A stretch of DNA of 64,000 nt from Prevotella sp. oral taxon 376 (GCF_003043945.1 NZ_PYXG01000001.1:992001-1056000), one strand, 5' to 3'; shown: positions 24,825 through 34,165, counted from the stretch's first letter. Notes: a model not told the origin generated them from the letters alone. Made by a program: numbers and translations.

Positions 24825-26528
24825 CTACTCCTCGTCTTTATGGGCGCTGCCCCCTTTCGTGTCAAGACATGCCTCCACTACATTCAGAATGTAGTCGCCC
24901 ACCTTCTCGCACTCGGCTATCAAGTCGACATAGTAGACGCCCAACTGATAGCTGTACTTTCCGTTCTCCACATCACGCACATTCTGGTTCTTTAGCTGAT
25001 TGCGGAAGTTATTGATCTCGTGCTCGATGTTATACGACTTGTTGATGTTCTTGCGCTGTGCCGGATGCTCCACCTTGAGCACCATTTCGTCGAAGGCCTG
25101 GTCTACGAGCGACATCATCATGACGATGTGCTCGTGCTGCTGCGGCGTGAAGCTTTCCTCGCCGTGTTCCCGTTTGCGGTTCAGGGAGCGGCCTATGTTA
25201 AAGCAACTGTCGCCTATGCTTTCGAGCTCGCTTATCTGCCGGAGCATCATCTGGATTTCCATTTTCGACTCGCTCGACAGCCTTCCTTCGGACACTTGGT
25301 TCAGATAGTTGGCAATCTCGACCTCCATGCGGTCGGTGATGGCCTCGTATTTTTCAATGCGGGAGAAGAGATTCATGAAGTCTTTCTCGTTATCGGTGTC
25401 GAGCAGAGTCTTCGTAAAGCCGTACATTCGCTGGCAACGCTCGGCGAAACTGTTGATTTCCTTCTGTGCCTCCAGGATGCTGAGCTCGGCCGTAGAGAGC
25501 AGTCCGGCGGAGATATACTTAAGTCGATACTCCTCATCTTGCTCTTTCATCGGCAGAATCTTGCACACGAGTTCCTCAATCTGCTTGACAAACCAGATGA
25601 GCAGAAGCGTATTGAAGATGTTGAAAGCCGTGTGGAAGGCCGACAGTTTGAAAAGAGGATTGTTGTCTGCGCCCATCACATGGGTAACAAACCAGCTCAC
25701 GCCGTCGCAGGCGGGGTAGAAAAACGGGAGGATAATGACCACGCCAAACACATTGAAGAACATGTGCGCCAGGGCGGCACGGCGGGCTTGTGTATTGGCC
25801 GTGAGCGATGCCATGAAGGCTGTAATCGTGGTTCCGATGTTCTGGCCCATGGCTAAAGCGGCAGCTTGCTCGAACCCGAACCCGGGAATATTCATGTCGA
25901 AGAGCATCAGGGTGATGGCCATGGTGGCGGCAGAAGCCTGTACGAGCATGGTTACGAGGGCTCCTACGAGCACGAAGAGGAGGATGGTCCAATAGCTGTT
26001 GCCGGATACATGAGCGAGCATGTTGGCCACCAAGGCGCCGATGTTCATGTTGTTTGCCGCCTGCTGGAGGAAGCTCAGTCCCATGAAGAGGAACGAGAAG
26101 CCGAAGATAAATTCACCTATGCTTTTCTTCTTGGAGTTGTTTGAGAAAATGAGCGGCATGCCGAAAGCCAGCAGAGGAATGGCAAAAGCCGCAATGTTAA
26201 TCTTGAATCCGATGGCTGAAATGACCCATGCGGTAACGGTCGTGCCGATGTTGGCTCCCATGATGACCCCGATAGCCTGGGTGAGATTCATCAATCCGGC
26301 GTTGACAAACGAGACTATCATGACGGTCGTGGCACTCGAACTCTGGATAAGAGCCGTAACAAAGATGCCCGTAAGCACGCCCATCACGCGGTTTTTGGTC
26401 ATAGAGGCGAGCACGGTTCTCAACCGGTCGCCGGCGAATTTCTCAAGTCCCTCGCTCATAATCTTCATTCCGTAGAGGAACATGGCGAGTGAGCCTAACA
26501 GAGAAAAGAGGTTCAGAATGGTATTCAC
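24825..26528 (-). CDS. Na/Pi cotransporter family protein (NptA-like) with PhoU-like domain
   Basis: Inner-membrane sodium-dependent phosphate importer of 567 aa. The two inverted transport repeats carry QSSSATTVMIVSFVNAG and the second-half equivalent QASAATMAITLMLFD, each followed by a GxNIGTT motif (GANIGTTVTAW, GQNIGTTITAF). About eight membrane segments occupy residues 1-330. The C-terminal 200 residues are a helical PhoU-like domain (SELESIGDSCFNIGRSLNR, AECEKVGDYILNVVEA), which probably modulates activity. No pst or pho genes are nearby. It has its own promoter, divergent from the next gene. Confidence 0.93.
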   Translation of the reverse strand: MNTILNLFSLLGSLAMFLYGMKIMSEGLEKFAGDRLRTVLASMTKNRVMGVLTGIFVTALIQSSSATTVMIVSFVNAGLMNLTQAIGVIMGANIGTTVTAWVISAIGFKINIAAFAIPLLAFGMPLIFSNNSKKKSIGEFIFGFSFLFMGLSFLQQAANNMNIGALVANMLAHVSGNSYWTILLFVLVGALVTMLVQASAATMAITLMLFDMNIPGFGFEQAAALAMGQNIGTTITAFMASLTANTQARRAALAHMFFNVFGVVIILPFFYPACDGVSWFVTHVMGADNNPLFKLSAFHTAFNIFNTLLLIWFVKQIEELVCKILPMKEQDEEYRLKYISAGLLSTAELSILEAQKEINSFAERCQRMYGFTKTLLDTDNEKDFMNLFSRIEKYEAITDRMEVEIANYLNQVSEGRLSSESKMEIQMMLRQISELESIGDSCFNIGRSLNRKREHGEESFTPQQHEHIVMMMSLVDQAFDEMVLKVEHPAQRKNINKSYNIEHEINNFRNQLKNQNVRDVENGKYSYQLGVYYVDLIAECEKVGDYILNVVEACLDTKGGSAHKDEE

Positions 26529-26572
26529 AAGAATCTATAAGAAGTGTGGTAATAATTATCGCAATTACCCTG

Positions 26573-26604
26573 CAAAGGTAATTAAATTCAATAAAAATGC
26601 CAAA
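26573..26604 (-). promoter_or_regulatory. promoter of the Na/Pi cotransporter gene
   Basis: Minus strand TTTG (26604-26601), 20 nt, TACCTTTG (26580-26573), 44 nt before the start codon; the -7 box is identical to those of the three tRNA genes. Confidence 0.7.
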
Positions 26605-26735
26605 TATATTCTTGCTTTTCGCCCTCCTTCCGGCTGGGGAATGCTCACTTCATGACTCAAGACAGGCGCGCGCATCTTATATAATAAGGTGAAATGTTAA
26701 AAATGATGGTTCCCATGAATGTTTTTAGCTATTAA

Positions 26736-26767
26736 TTTGGTTTATATTATAAACTTCTTTATATTTG
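26736..26767 (+). promoter_or_regulatory. promoter of the membrane protein / regulator operon
   Basis: TTTG (26736-26739), 20 nt, TATATTTG (26760-26767), giving a leader of about 85 nt. Confidence 0.7.
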
Positions 26768-26861
26768 TGCTGTGGTTTAAAGAAAAGAAGGACGCAAAGT
26801 TCCTAACAAGAATAAACGAGTTAACGAAAAGAAAAAACCAACCCTTTAAAAATGTAGTAAT

Positions 26862-27497
26862 ATGGAAGATCAGAACAAACTGACTGCCGAGCGCAGTCTT
26901 GAGATTATCAAGGAGTCTATCGAACAGAGCCGCCGCGACATCACGAAGGGCTCCTGGAAGAGCATGCTGGTGTGGGGCGTCTTGGTCGCGGTTATCGCCC
27001 TCATCGTCGGACACCTCTGGGAGCACACCTCCTTGGGCTCCGGCGCAAACGGATTATGGGGCATTCTGGGGCTTATCTCCCTCGGGGAAGCCCGGTATAA
27101 GTCGAAGAAGCCTAGGCGGCCGATTACCTTTGTCTCGAAGACCATTACCCAGGTATGGACTTGTTTCGGTGTCATGGCCGGATCACTGGGCGTTATCTGC
27201 GGGGTGATAGCCGGCTTCGGATGGAAGATCTCCCTGCTCCACGCTCCCGTAAATGAACCGATGACTGTGATATTGCCCATCACCGCCATCATCATCTTGT
27301 TCATGGGACTGGCCGGGATGATCACGGGAAGCATCCTGAAGAGCAAGGCCATTGCCGTCTGCTGCTTCATCGCAGGTGCCTTCGGAAGCCTTCTGGCTCT
27401 CATCTTCCACGGCCCCATGGAGATGGTAGTACTGGCGGGAGTCTGCGTGGTGGGACTTGTTATCCCGGCATTGATCATCCGTAACGAAGAAAAATAA
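26862..27497 (+). CDS. hypothetical six-helix membrane protein
   Basis: The 211-residue product begins with a charged helix (EDQNKLTAERSLEIIKESIEQSRRDITKGSW, described here only to residue 31 as hydrophilic) and then has about six membrane segments: residues 35-50, 60-75, 97-118, 130-152, 156-175 and 183-203. I know this type of protein mainly as the partner of a small winged-helix regulator in Bacteroidetes, as here 8 nt downstream. It may sense or transport something linked to the outer-membrane protein further along, but nothing in the sequence shows a ligand. Confidence 0.65.
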   Translation: MEDQNKLTAERSLEIIKESIEQSRRDITKGSWKSMLVWGVLVAVIALIVGHLWEHTSLGSGANGLWGILGLISLGEARYKSKKPRRPITFVSKTITQVWTCFGVMAGSLGVICGVIAGFGWKISLLHAPVNEPMTVILPITAIIILFMGLAGMITGSILKSKAIAVCCFIAGAFGSLLALIFHGPMEMVVLAGVCVVGLVIPALIIRNEEK

Positions 27498-27505
27498 GCG
27501 CAGCT

Positions 27506-27787
27506 ATGTTTGAGAAACTGGACCCCTTGTTGCATAGCGAGCTTCGACTGGCAGTAATGTCGCTGCTGTTGGGCGTCGACGAGGCCGACTTCCCGTTCAT
27601 CAAGGAGCAGACGGGAGCCACGGCGGGAAACCTCAGCGTGCAGATAGACAAGCTACGGCAGGCCGGCTATATAGAAGTGTCGAAGGCCTTCGAGGGCAAG
27701 CGCCCGAAGACCACCTGCAAGATAACGCCGGTGGGCGTCAAGGCTTTCGAGGAGTATGTGAACGCCCTGAAGAGCTATATCGGATAG
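27506..27787 (+). CDS. winged-helix DNA-binding regulator (HTH_34 / MarR-like)
   Basis: A 93-residue single-domain transcription factor. The helix-turn-helix reads FIKEQTGATAGNLSVQIDKLRQAGYIEVSK, followed by a wing FEGKRPKTTCKITPVGVKAFEEY. It lacks a separate ligand domain, so it is probably a constitutive or partner-controlled repressor. It is 8 nt behind a membrane-protein gene and 109 nt ahead of an outer-membrane barrel gene. Control of this operon, possibly through the membrane protein, is a reasonable inference. Confidence 0.82.
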   Translation: MFEKLDPLLHSELRLAVMSLLLGVDEADFPFIKEQTGATAGNLSVQIDKLRQAGYIEVSKAFEGKRPKTTCKITPVGVKAFEEYVNALKSYIG

Positions 27788-27793
27788 CTCTGC

Positions 27794-27810
27794 GGCTGCC
27801 GTGGGCAGCC
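27794..27810 (+). terminator. stem-loop between regulator and outer-membrane protein gene
   Basis: GGCTGCC pairs perfectly with GGCAGCC around GTG. No T-run follows, so it may be a weak terminator, attenuator or RNA processing site between the regulator and the next gene. Confidence 0.4.
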
Positions 27811-27896
27811 GTTCCCTCTGCTAAGAATGTCAGAGGCGGCTGCAACTTTCCGCAATCTGACAGCGTCTAAAGATTATGATTATATCCCAAAAAACA

Positions 27897-30362
27897 ATGA
27901 AAAGATTATTTCTATTATTAATATTGGCTCCATTGAGCCTCGCCCTGAGCGCCCAGACCCTGCTGAAGGGAACGCTCGTGGACTCGCTGACCCACGAGGC
28001 AGAGGCCTATTCCACCGTCCGCGTCTTCAAGGACGACAACACGGAGAGACCCGTCGCCATGTCGATTACCGACACCGACGGCAGGATCAGTATGCGCGTG
28101 GCGGGCAAAGGCAGGTATAGAATCACCTTTTCCTCGCTCGGAAAGGCTCTTGTGGAGCGCAGCCTGACTCTCTCAGGAGAGCCGGAAGTAGACCTCGGAA
28201 CCATCCTCGTGCATGCCGATGCCCAATCTCTGGGCGAGGTAACGGTGAAGGCGCAGGCGCCCCTCGTCAAGATGGAGACCGACAAGATGTCGTATAATGT
28301 GCAGGACGATGTCGACTCAAGGTCGTCTACCGTGCTCGATATGCTCCGCAAAGTGCCGATGGTTACGGTGGACGGACAGGACAACATCACCGTGAACGGC
28401 AGCTCCTCGTTCAAGGTTTATGTAGAGGGGAAGCCGAATCCGATGATGAGCGCCAACCCCTCGCAAGTGTTCAAGGTGATGCCGGCGAGCATGGTCAAGA
28501 CCATCGAGGTCGTTACCAATCCCGGCGCGAAGTATGACGCGGAGGGAGCCGTGGGCGTGCTGAACCTGACGATGAACCGCGAGCAGGCCACGGGAGGGCC
28601 GGCGCCTGACGGACACAACGGGAGCGTGGCTCTTTCCGCCGGCAACCGCTCCTACGGCGCACAGGGATATGTGAGTGCGCAGAAAGGCCGGTTCAGCGTG
28701 TCGGGAAACATGGCTTTCCAACACCAGACGATAAAGGGAATAGAGGTTGCGGTCGACAATTCCCAGACCGCGGACAACGGCACCTCGCTCACCCATGCGG
28801 TGTCTGAGACCGACCAGCGTTCCAATGCCGTTCTCGGAAACCTCTCCATGAGCTATGACCTCGACTCGATGTCCGTCGTCAGCGCAACCGCCGGACTCAT
28901 GCACTATCGCCAGAAACAGCATACGCCCTTGCTCATATCCCTGCGGGGAGGATACTATGGCGAGGGCGCCTCTTACCGAAACGAGGAGTGGGAGCGCCCG
29001 AAATACCAGAACCTGTCGCTCGGCGCCGACTATCAGCGCTTCTTCAACAAGGAGCGCACACGCTCGCTGACGCTGAGTTACCTGTTCACCTTGAACCCTA
29101 CCCACCGCGACATGACGAACTACTACGAGCTTCTCTCGGGCACACCGCTCGTCGACCTTACCGACCGGATGTCGCTCAACCACATGCTGTCGCGCGAGAA
29201 CACCCTCCAGTTCGACTATATTACGCCCCTCTCGAAGGCCGTGTCGTTCTCGGCGGGCGTGAAGTATACCGGCCGCCGCAACACCTCCAACGCCGAGTAT
29301 TACACGGCCACGGCCGGCGAGTTCGCCTATCGGAACGACCTGAGCATGCGCTACAAGTATCTGAACCACATTGCGGCGGCCTATGCCGAGGCTACCGCGA
29401 AATCCGGAAAGCTGGGCGCAAAGGCGGGCTTGCGATATGAGTATACCTGGCAGAATGTAACCTATGAGCTGGGCAACGGCGAGGATTTCAGGAAGCACTA
29501 CGGCAATCTGGTGCCGTCGCTGAGCCTTACCTATAACATGGCTCCTACCCGCAACATCGGCCTCACCTATAATATGCGCATCTCCCGACCGGGCATTACC
29601 TATCTGAACCCCTATGTGGAGCGGACCCCGCTGTCGCAAACCTATGGCAACACGACGCTCGAAGTGGAGAAGAACCACAATGTGGGGCTGGTGCTCAACT
29701 CGTTCAGCCCGAAGCTGATGGTGAATGCCAGTCTCAGACAGAGCTTCTGCGACGACGCCATCTCGCAGTATCAGTTCTATGAGGGGAGCATCCTCAACAC
29801 CACCTTCGGCAACATCGTGAGGCAGCGCGTCTCCTCTCTGAGCAGCTACCTGAACTGGGCAGCAGCACGGGAAACACGCCTCATCTTCAACGGAAGCGTC
29901 TCCTACAGCGACCTTCGCAGTACCGCCCTCACGCAGGAGACCAGCGGATGGGTCGGCAACCTGATGCTCGGCTTACAGCAGACGCTGCCCTGGAAGGTGA
30001 AGATGAGTGCCAACCTGATAGTTTCCACTAGGTCTTACAGTCTCCAGGGATGGAGCAGCGGCTTCTCGGGAGTTTTCGGCAGCTTCTCGAAAGACCTCTG
30101 CAAGGGCAGGCTGAACATAGCCCTGCAGTATTTCACGGGCCTCCACCGGCATGGGCAGCTGGCCTTCGACAATTATCACGGGGGACGAAACTTTGCCGCC
30201 ATGCAGCATATCAGGGTTCCCGTGGCTCAGTTTGCGGCGAAAGTGAGCTATTCGTTCGGAAACCTGAAGAAGCAGCTTACCCAGCGCAAGTCGAAGATTC
30301 AGAGCGACTTCATCGACCGGAAGGAGGGCGGAACGCAGCTTCCCGAGGGTATGGGCATGTAA
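27897..30362 (+). CDS. outer-membrane beta-barrel protein (TonB-receptor-like)
   Basis: Predicted 821-aa outer-membrane protein of the same class as the one at 19872. It has a signal peptide (MKRLFLLLILAPLSLALSAQ), a carboxypeptidase-like domain (LLKGTLVDSLTHEAEAYSTV), a plug segment (VLDMLRKVPMVTVDGQDNITV, NPGAKYDAEGAVGVLNLTM) and a long barrel. I chose the ATG at 27897 for its signal peptide; an in-frame ATG at 27876 adds seven polar residues. No TAnnTTTG box is visible in the 109-nt gap, so it may depend on the promoter at 26736. Confidence 0.85.
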   Translation: MKRLFLLLILAPLSLALSAQTLLKGTLVDSLTHEAEAYSTVRVFKDDNTERPVAMSITDTDGRISMRVAGKGRYRITFSSLGKALVERSLTLSGEPEVDLGTILVHADAQSLGEVTVKAQAPLVKMETDKMSYNVQDDVDSRSSTVLDMLRKVPMVTVDGQDNITVNGSSSFKVYVEGKPNPMMSANPSQVFKVMPASMVKTIEVVTNPGAKYDAEGAVGVLNLTMNREQATGGPAPDGHNGSVALSAGNRSYGAQGYVSAQKGRFSVSGNMAFQHQTIKGIEVAVDNSQTADNGTSLTHAVSETDQRSNAVLGNLSMSYDLDSMSVVSATAGLMHYRQKQHTPLLISLRGGYYGEGASYRNEEWERPKYQNLSLGADYQRFFNKERTRSLTLSYLFTLNPTHRDMTNYYELLSGTPLVDLTDRMSLNHMLSRENTLQFDYITPLSKAVSFSAGVKYTGRRNTSNAEYYTATAGEFAYRNDLSMRYKYLNHIAAAYAEATAKSGKLGAKAGLRYEYTWQNVTYELGNGEDFRKHYGNLVPSLSLTYNMAPTRNIGLTYNMRISRPGITYLNPYVERTPLSQTYGNTTLEVEKNHNVGLVLNSFSPKLMVNASLRQSFCDDAISQYQFYEGSILNTTFGNIVRQRVSSLSSYLNWAAARETRLIFNGSVSYSDLRSTALTQETSGWVGNLMLGLQQTLPWKVKMSANLIVSTRSYSLQGWSSGFSGVFGSFSKDLCKGRLNIALQYFTGLHRHGQLAFDNYHGGRNFAAMQHIRVPVAQFAAKVSYSFGNLKKQLTQRKSKIQSDFIDRKEGGTQLPEGMGM

Positions 30363-30413
30363 GACAGGGAGCCTTTCGGCCGTGATCGTTCGGCATGGCG
30401 GGCGCCTTTCATA

Positions 30414-30501
30414 AAGTTACCAGCCGTTAGTAACACGATTACAAGCGGCTGGTAATGTCGTTACAAACTGCTTGTAATCGTGTTACAAGCCGCTTGTAAC
30501 A
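30414..30501. repeat. 22-bp tandem element, class II, copy H (four units)
   Basis: Four tandem 22-bp units (30414-30435, 30436-30457, 30458-30479, 30480-30501). Each is an imperfect palindrome; the clearest is GTTACAAGC / GCTTGTAAC in the fourth unit. It sits between two convergent genes, 51 nt after one stop codon and 60 nt after the other. It shares unit length and core with copy G. Confidence 0.8.
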
Positions 30502-30561
30502 AAATGGGGGATGGGTGTTTGCCGGTCTCTTGGCCGCTGCACGACTGGCGGCTTGCCGTTC

Positions 30562-31857
30562 TCAGTCCTTGCAGTTCTTGTGCGTCATGATGTCGAGCAC
30601 CATCTTGTCGGTGGAGCACATGGCCTCCTTGCCGATGCTGGTGAGGTTGCGGATGCTGCGGTCTACATCCTGATCGATGATTCCTTCTGCCGCCGTAACA
30701 TGCTTGCCCTCGCGAGCCAGCAAGGCGGAGAGCAGGGCCGTGGAGACGCCCGAGCATATTTTGAGCGAGCAACTGGGCTTGGCGCCGTCGCAGATCATTC
30801 CCGTGAGGTTGGCTATCATGTTCTTCACGGCATGCGTGATATCGGTGTAGTCGCCGCCCATGAGGTAAGTGATGCCGCAACTGGAGCCTATGCTTGCCAC
30901 GACACATCCGCAGAGGGCGCTCAAGACGCCGAGGCTCTGCTTGATGTAGATGGCTGTCAGGTGGCTCAGTGTGAGCGCGCGGATGAGTTCTTCTTCGGTG
31001 TTCTCGTTCTCGGCAGCATATACGGCCACTGGGTTTGTGGCGCAAATGCCCTGGTTTCCGGAGCCGGAGTTGCTCATCACGGGTATCATCGCGCCTCCCA
31101 TTCGCGCGTCGCAGGCGAGTGCGGTCTTAGAAAGAATGTGCGAGAACATGGAGTTTCCGAAGATGCCATGGCTCAAGGGGCGGTCCATGGTCTTGCCTAA
31201 GCAGTGGCCATAGTTGCCTTTCAGCGATTCCCGGGCTGCCCGCATGTTGTATTCCTGCGTCTCGAGCATGAACCTGATTTCGTCGACGGGGGTCGTGGTG
31301 GCAAAGTCGTAGACCATCTTCAGGTCCAGACAGATGCCGCAGTCCATGCTGCCGCCGGCGGCCGTGGCCTGCTCGTCGCGCAGTACCTGCCCGTTTTTCT
31401 CCTCGCGGACGATGCTGGTATGTGAGCCAGAGATGACGGCCGTGGCCTTGTCGTCGCCCGCCTGACAGGTTACTTCCACATGTAAGATATCGCAGCAGTT
31501 TTGCTTCAGGCTGACGCAGATGCGGTTCTCGGCGATGTACTGCCGGCCTTCCTCGAGGGCTTCAGGGGTGAGGTCCTTGATAACCTCAAGCTTGTATTCC
31601 GACTTTCCGATGAGGGCTCCGAGAGCTACGGCTATGGGCAGTCCGATCATTCCCGTCCCCGGGATGCCCACGCCCATGGCATTCTTCAGGATGTTGGCGC
31701 TGAGGAGGACCGATATTCGTTCCGGCCGCTTGCCCAACAGTTCCTTGGAGCGAGCCGTGCAGAGGGCTACGGCCATCGGCTCCGTGCATCCCACGGCCGG
31801 AACCACCTGCCTGTGGATCAGGCCGATAATCTGTTCGCGAATCTTTTTGTCAAGCAT
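30562..31857 (-). CDS. L-cysteine desulfidase / L-serine deaminase family protein (UPF0597, CyuA-like)
   Basis: Cytoplasmic enzyme expected to break L-cysteine (or L-serine) down to pyruvate, ammonia and sulfide, using an iron-sulfur cluster. The 431-residue protein has PAVGCTEPMAVALC near the N-terminus, SNSGSGNQGI in the middle and DGAKPSCSLKICSGVSTA near the C-terminus, the Cys-bearing motifs of the serine dehydratase alpha-like fold. I chose the ATG at 31857 (MLDKKIREQIIGLI); the upstream ATG at 31914 would overlap the end of DsbD and gives a non-conserved extension. It follows dsbD by 53 nt on the same strand. Confidence 0.85.
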   Translation of the reverse strand: MLDKKIREQIIGLIHRQVVPAVGCTEPMAVALCTARSKELLGKRPERISVLLSANILKNAMGVGIPGTGMIGLPIAVALGALIGKSEYKLEVIKDLTPEALEEGRQYIAENRICVSLKQNCCDILHVEVTCQAGDDKATAVISGSHTSIVREEKNGQVLRDEQATAAGGSMDCGICLDLKMVYDFATTTPVDEIRFMLETQEYNMRAARESLKGNYGHCLGKTMDRPLSHGIFGNSMFSHILSKTALACDARMGGAMIPVMSNSGSGNQGICATNPVAVYAAENENTEEELIRALTLSHLTAIYIKQSLGVLSALCGCVVASIGSSCGITYLMGGDYTDITHAVKNMIANLTGMICDGAKPSCSLKICSGVSTALLSALLAREGKHVTAAEGIIDQDVDRSIRNLTSIGKEAMCSTDKMVLDIMTHKNCKD

Positions 31858-31910
31858 AGTATTATATTGTAGGATGTTCCGGCTCTCTGCGCGGAGAGCC
31901 GGGATGAGTG

Positions 31911-33995
31911 TCATTTCTTGTAGTTCTCGAGTCCCCTGTTGAGGAATTCGAGGAAGGCGGGTATATCCTCCTTATAGCTGTAGGATCCTACGAGCGGGTT
32001 ACCCTCGTTGTCTACGGGCACATAGAACGGCTGCGTGTTGGCGCCGAACTTGTGGCTCTGCAGGTAGCTCCATTTGTCGCCCACGGTGCGCAGCTTGCGC
32101 TGTTGTCCGTTCTCGTTGATCTCGATGGGCTCGGGGAGAGGAGTCTTGTCGTCCACAAAGAGCGAAATCAGCACATAGTCCTTGGTGAGGATGTCGGCCA
32201 CGGAGGCATCTGTCCAGACGGCAGCCTCCATCTTGCGGCAGTTCACGCAGCCGAAGCCGGTGAAGTCGATGAACACCGGCTTGCCTTGCGCTTTGGCTGC
32301 TGCCATGCCGAGGTCGTAGTCGGTGTACTGGGCCTCTACCACCTTGGTGTTGAGATTAAAGTCCTGCGTGGTAATGGGCGGCGCGAAGGCACTCACGGCC
32401 TTGCAGGGAGCCCCCCACAAGCCAGGCAGCATGTAGACGGCGAACGCCAGCGAGCCCAGACCGAGCATGATGCAGGCCACGGGTTTGGGCTTGTTCAGCT
32501 CGCCTCCGATCTCGTCTATCTGGAACTTCAGCCAGCCTATAAGGTAGAAGCCGAGAGCCGCGAAGATGATGATCCACAGGGAAAGGAAGACCTCGCGGTC
32601 GAGGATATGCCATCCGTAGGCCAGATCAGCCACGGAAAGGAACTTCAAGGCGAAGGCCAGTTCGATGAATCCGAGCACCACCTTGACGGTGTTCATCCAT
32701 GATCCTGACTTCGGCGCGCTCTTCAGCCAGCTGGGAAACATGGCGAAGAGGGCAAACGGAATGGCCAGTGCCAGCGCGAATCCGAGCATGCCCACGGTGG
32801 GCGCGATCCAGTTGCCGGAGGTTACCGTCTCCACCAGCAGCAGTCCAATGATCGGCGCGGTGCAGGAGAATGAGACGAGAACCAATGTAAATGCCATCAG
32901 GAAAATGGATAACATACCGGTGGTATTCGAGGCTTTTGAGTCTACGGAATTCGACCAGCTGTCGGGCAGTTTGATTTCAAACCATCCGAAAAAGGAAAAG
33001 GCAAACACCACTAACAGCAGGAAAAGGAAGATGTTGAACACGGCACTCGTCGAGAGTTCATTGAGCTTGCTCGGACCGAAAATGGCCGTAACGAGCAGTC
33101 CGACGCCAAGATAGATCACCACGATGGACACTCCGTAGATGATGGCGTCGCGTATTCCACGCTTCTTATCCTCCTTCGCACGCTTCAGGAAGAAGCTTAT
33201 CGTCATCGGGATAATAGGCCAGATGCAGGGCATGACGAGGGCTAAGAGCCCGCCGATGATGCCCATCAGGAAGATGTACCACAAGGAGTGGCCCATGATG
33301 TCGTTGGTACCGCCGAAAGATTTCAGTTCCTTGACGACGGGCTTCCACCATGAATCGGTATTCGAAGGGGAAAGGGTGGCGGCGATGGCGGCGGAGTCAA
33401 TCCCTGTCGTGGCATCTTCCCGGTTCTGCAAGGCAGTTGCTGCCAGCGAGTCGGCCTTAGCCTTGGCAAGGGCTGCTGCTGCGGCCGGATCCGGCTTGCT
33501 TTCCTTCTTGTTCTCCTCGGGCTTTGCCGTTGCCGTGAAAGCGGGCGACTTACCCGACTGCTTGATACTTACCTCTTGGGGAGGAAGACAGCTCTCGTCG
33601 TTGCAGGTGCCATACTCCAGATAGGCATCGATGGTATAGTTTGGCTTGGTGAACCTCACTTTCTGCACGAAGGTAACCGACCCTTCGAAATAGCGGAGGT
33701 TCATCTCGAACATCTTGTCGAATTTCGCAATCTCCTTTCCGCGTGGCGTAAGCTTGCCCACAAGTTCGATTCCGTCTTTCTTTTCTACATGAAATATGGC
33801 AGGGATAGGTCCCTCGGAGCCTAAGTCGGTGGAGTAAACATGCCATCCGGGATCTATGCTTCCGCTGAAGATTATTTCGCCTTCAGCAGTTCCATTGGTC
33901 TTCAATGTCGAAGACATATGTACCGGCTTTGCCATCTGGGCGTTGACCATCAGTGCCGCAAGGAGCATGAGAGTCAGTGTCATTAGTTTTTTCAT
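31911..33995 (-). CDS. dsbD: thiol:disulfide interchange protein DsbD-like
   Basis: Transfers reducing power from cytoplasmic thioredoxin across the inner membrane to periplasmic proteins. Domains in order: signal peptide (MKKLMTLTLMLLAALMVNAQ); periplasmic DsbD-alpha-like domain with the Cys pair in YGTCNDESCLPP; an Ala/Lys-rich linker; an eight-span CcdA-like core with LALVMPCIWPIIPM and VLVSFSCTAPIIG; and a C-terminal thioredoxin domain with GFGCVNCRKME. All six redox Cys are present. I start at 33995; an ATG four codons upstream (34007) is equally possible. A -7 box TATCTTTG lies at 34032-34025. Confidence 0.92.
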   Translation of the reverse strand: MKKLMTLTLMLLAALMVNAQMAKPVHMSSTLKTNGTAEGEIIFSGSIDPGWHVYSTDLGSEGPIPAIFHVEKKDGIELVGKLTPRGKEIAKFDKMFEMNLRYFEGSVTFVQKVRFTKPNYTIDAYLEYGTCNDESCLPPQEVSIKQSGKSPAFTATAKPEENKKESKPDPAAAAALAKAKADSLAATALQNREDATTGIDSAAIAATLSPSNTDSWWKPVVKELKSFGGTNDIMGHSLWYIFLMGIIGGLLALVMPCIWPIIPMTISFFLKRAKEDKKRGIRDAIIYGVSIVVIYLGVGLLVTAIFGPSKLNELSTSAVFNIFLFLLLVVFAFSFFGWFEIKLPDSWSNSVDSKASNTTGMLSIFLMAFTLVLVSFSCTAPIIGLLLVETVTSGNWIAPTVGMLGFALALAIPFALFAMFPSWLKSAPKSGSWMNTVKVVLGFIELAFALKFLSVADLAYGWHILDREVFLSLWIIIFAALGFYLIGWLKFQIDEIGGELNKPKPVACIMLGLGSLAFAVYMLPGLWGAPCKAVSAFAPPITTQDFNLNTKVVEAQYTDYDLGMAAAKAQGKPVFIDFTGFGCVNCRKMEAAVWTDASVADILTKDYVLISLFVDDKTPLPEPIEINENGQQRKLRTVGDKWSYLQSHKFGANTQPFYVPVDNEGNPLVGSYSYKEDIPAFLEFLNRGLENYKK

Positions 33996-34024
33996 GTGGA
34001 GATTCATTTTTTTAGATTTTGCTG

Positions 34025-34032
34025 CAAAGATA
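34025..34032 (-). promoter_or_regulatory. -7 box of dsbD
   Basis: TATCTTTG on the minus strand; no clear -33 box. Confidence 0.45.
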
Positions 34033-34165
34033 GCTTATTTCTCCGAAATACATTGTGTTGCCCTCATTTATTTTTAGTTGTTTAACCATATAGGAATGAA
34101 TCCTGGGGGGAGAAAGGGAGTGTTCCTGTCTTTTCAGGATATGCCGGATGCAGGGAAAAACAAAT

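Noticed and set aside
30363..30413. Terminator of the outer-membrane protein gene
   Set aside because: No stem longer than 5 bp followed by T residues; the class II repeat itself is the only structured sequence in the gap.
30414..30501. CRISPR-like array
   Set aside because: The 22-bp units follow each other without spacers, there are only three or four, and no cas gene is in the window.
31858..31914. Longer N-terminus for the cysteine desulfidase (start at 31914)
   Set aside because: The extra 19 residues overlap the end of dsbD and do not resemble the family; the ATG at 31857 starts the conserved region.
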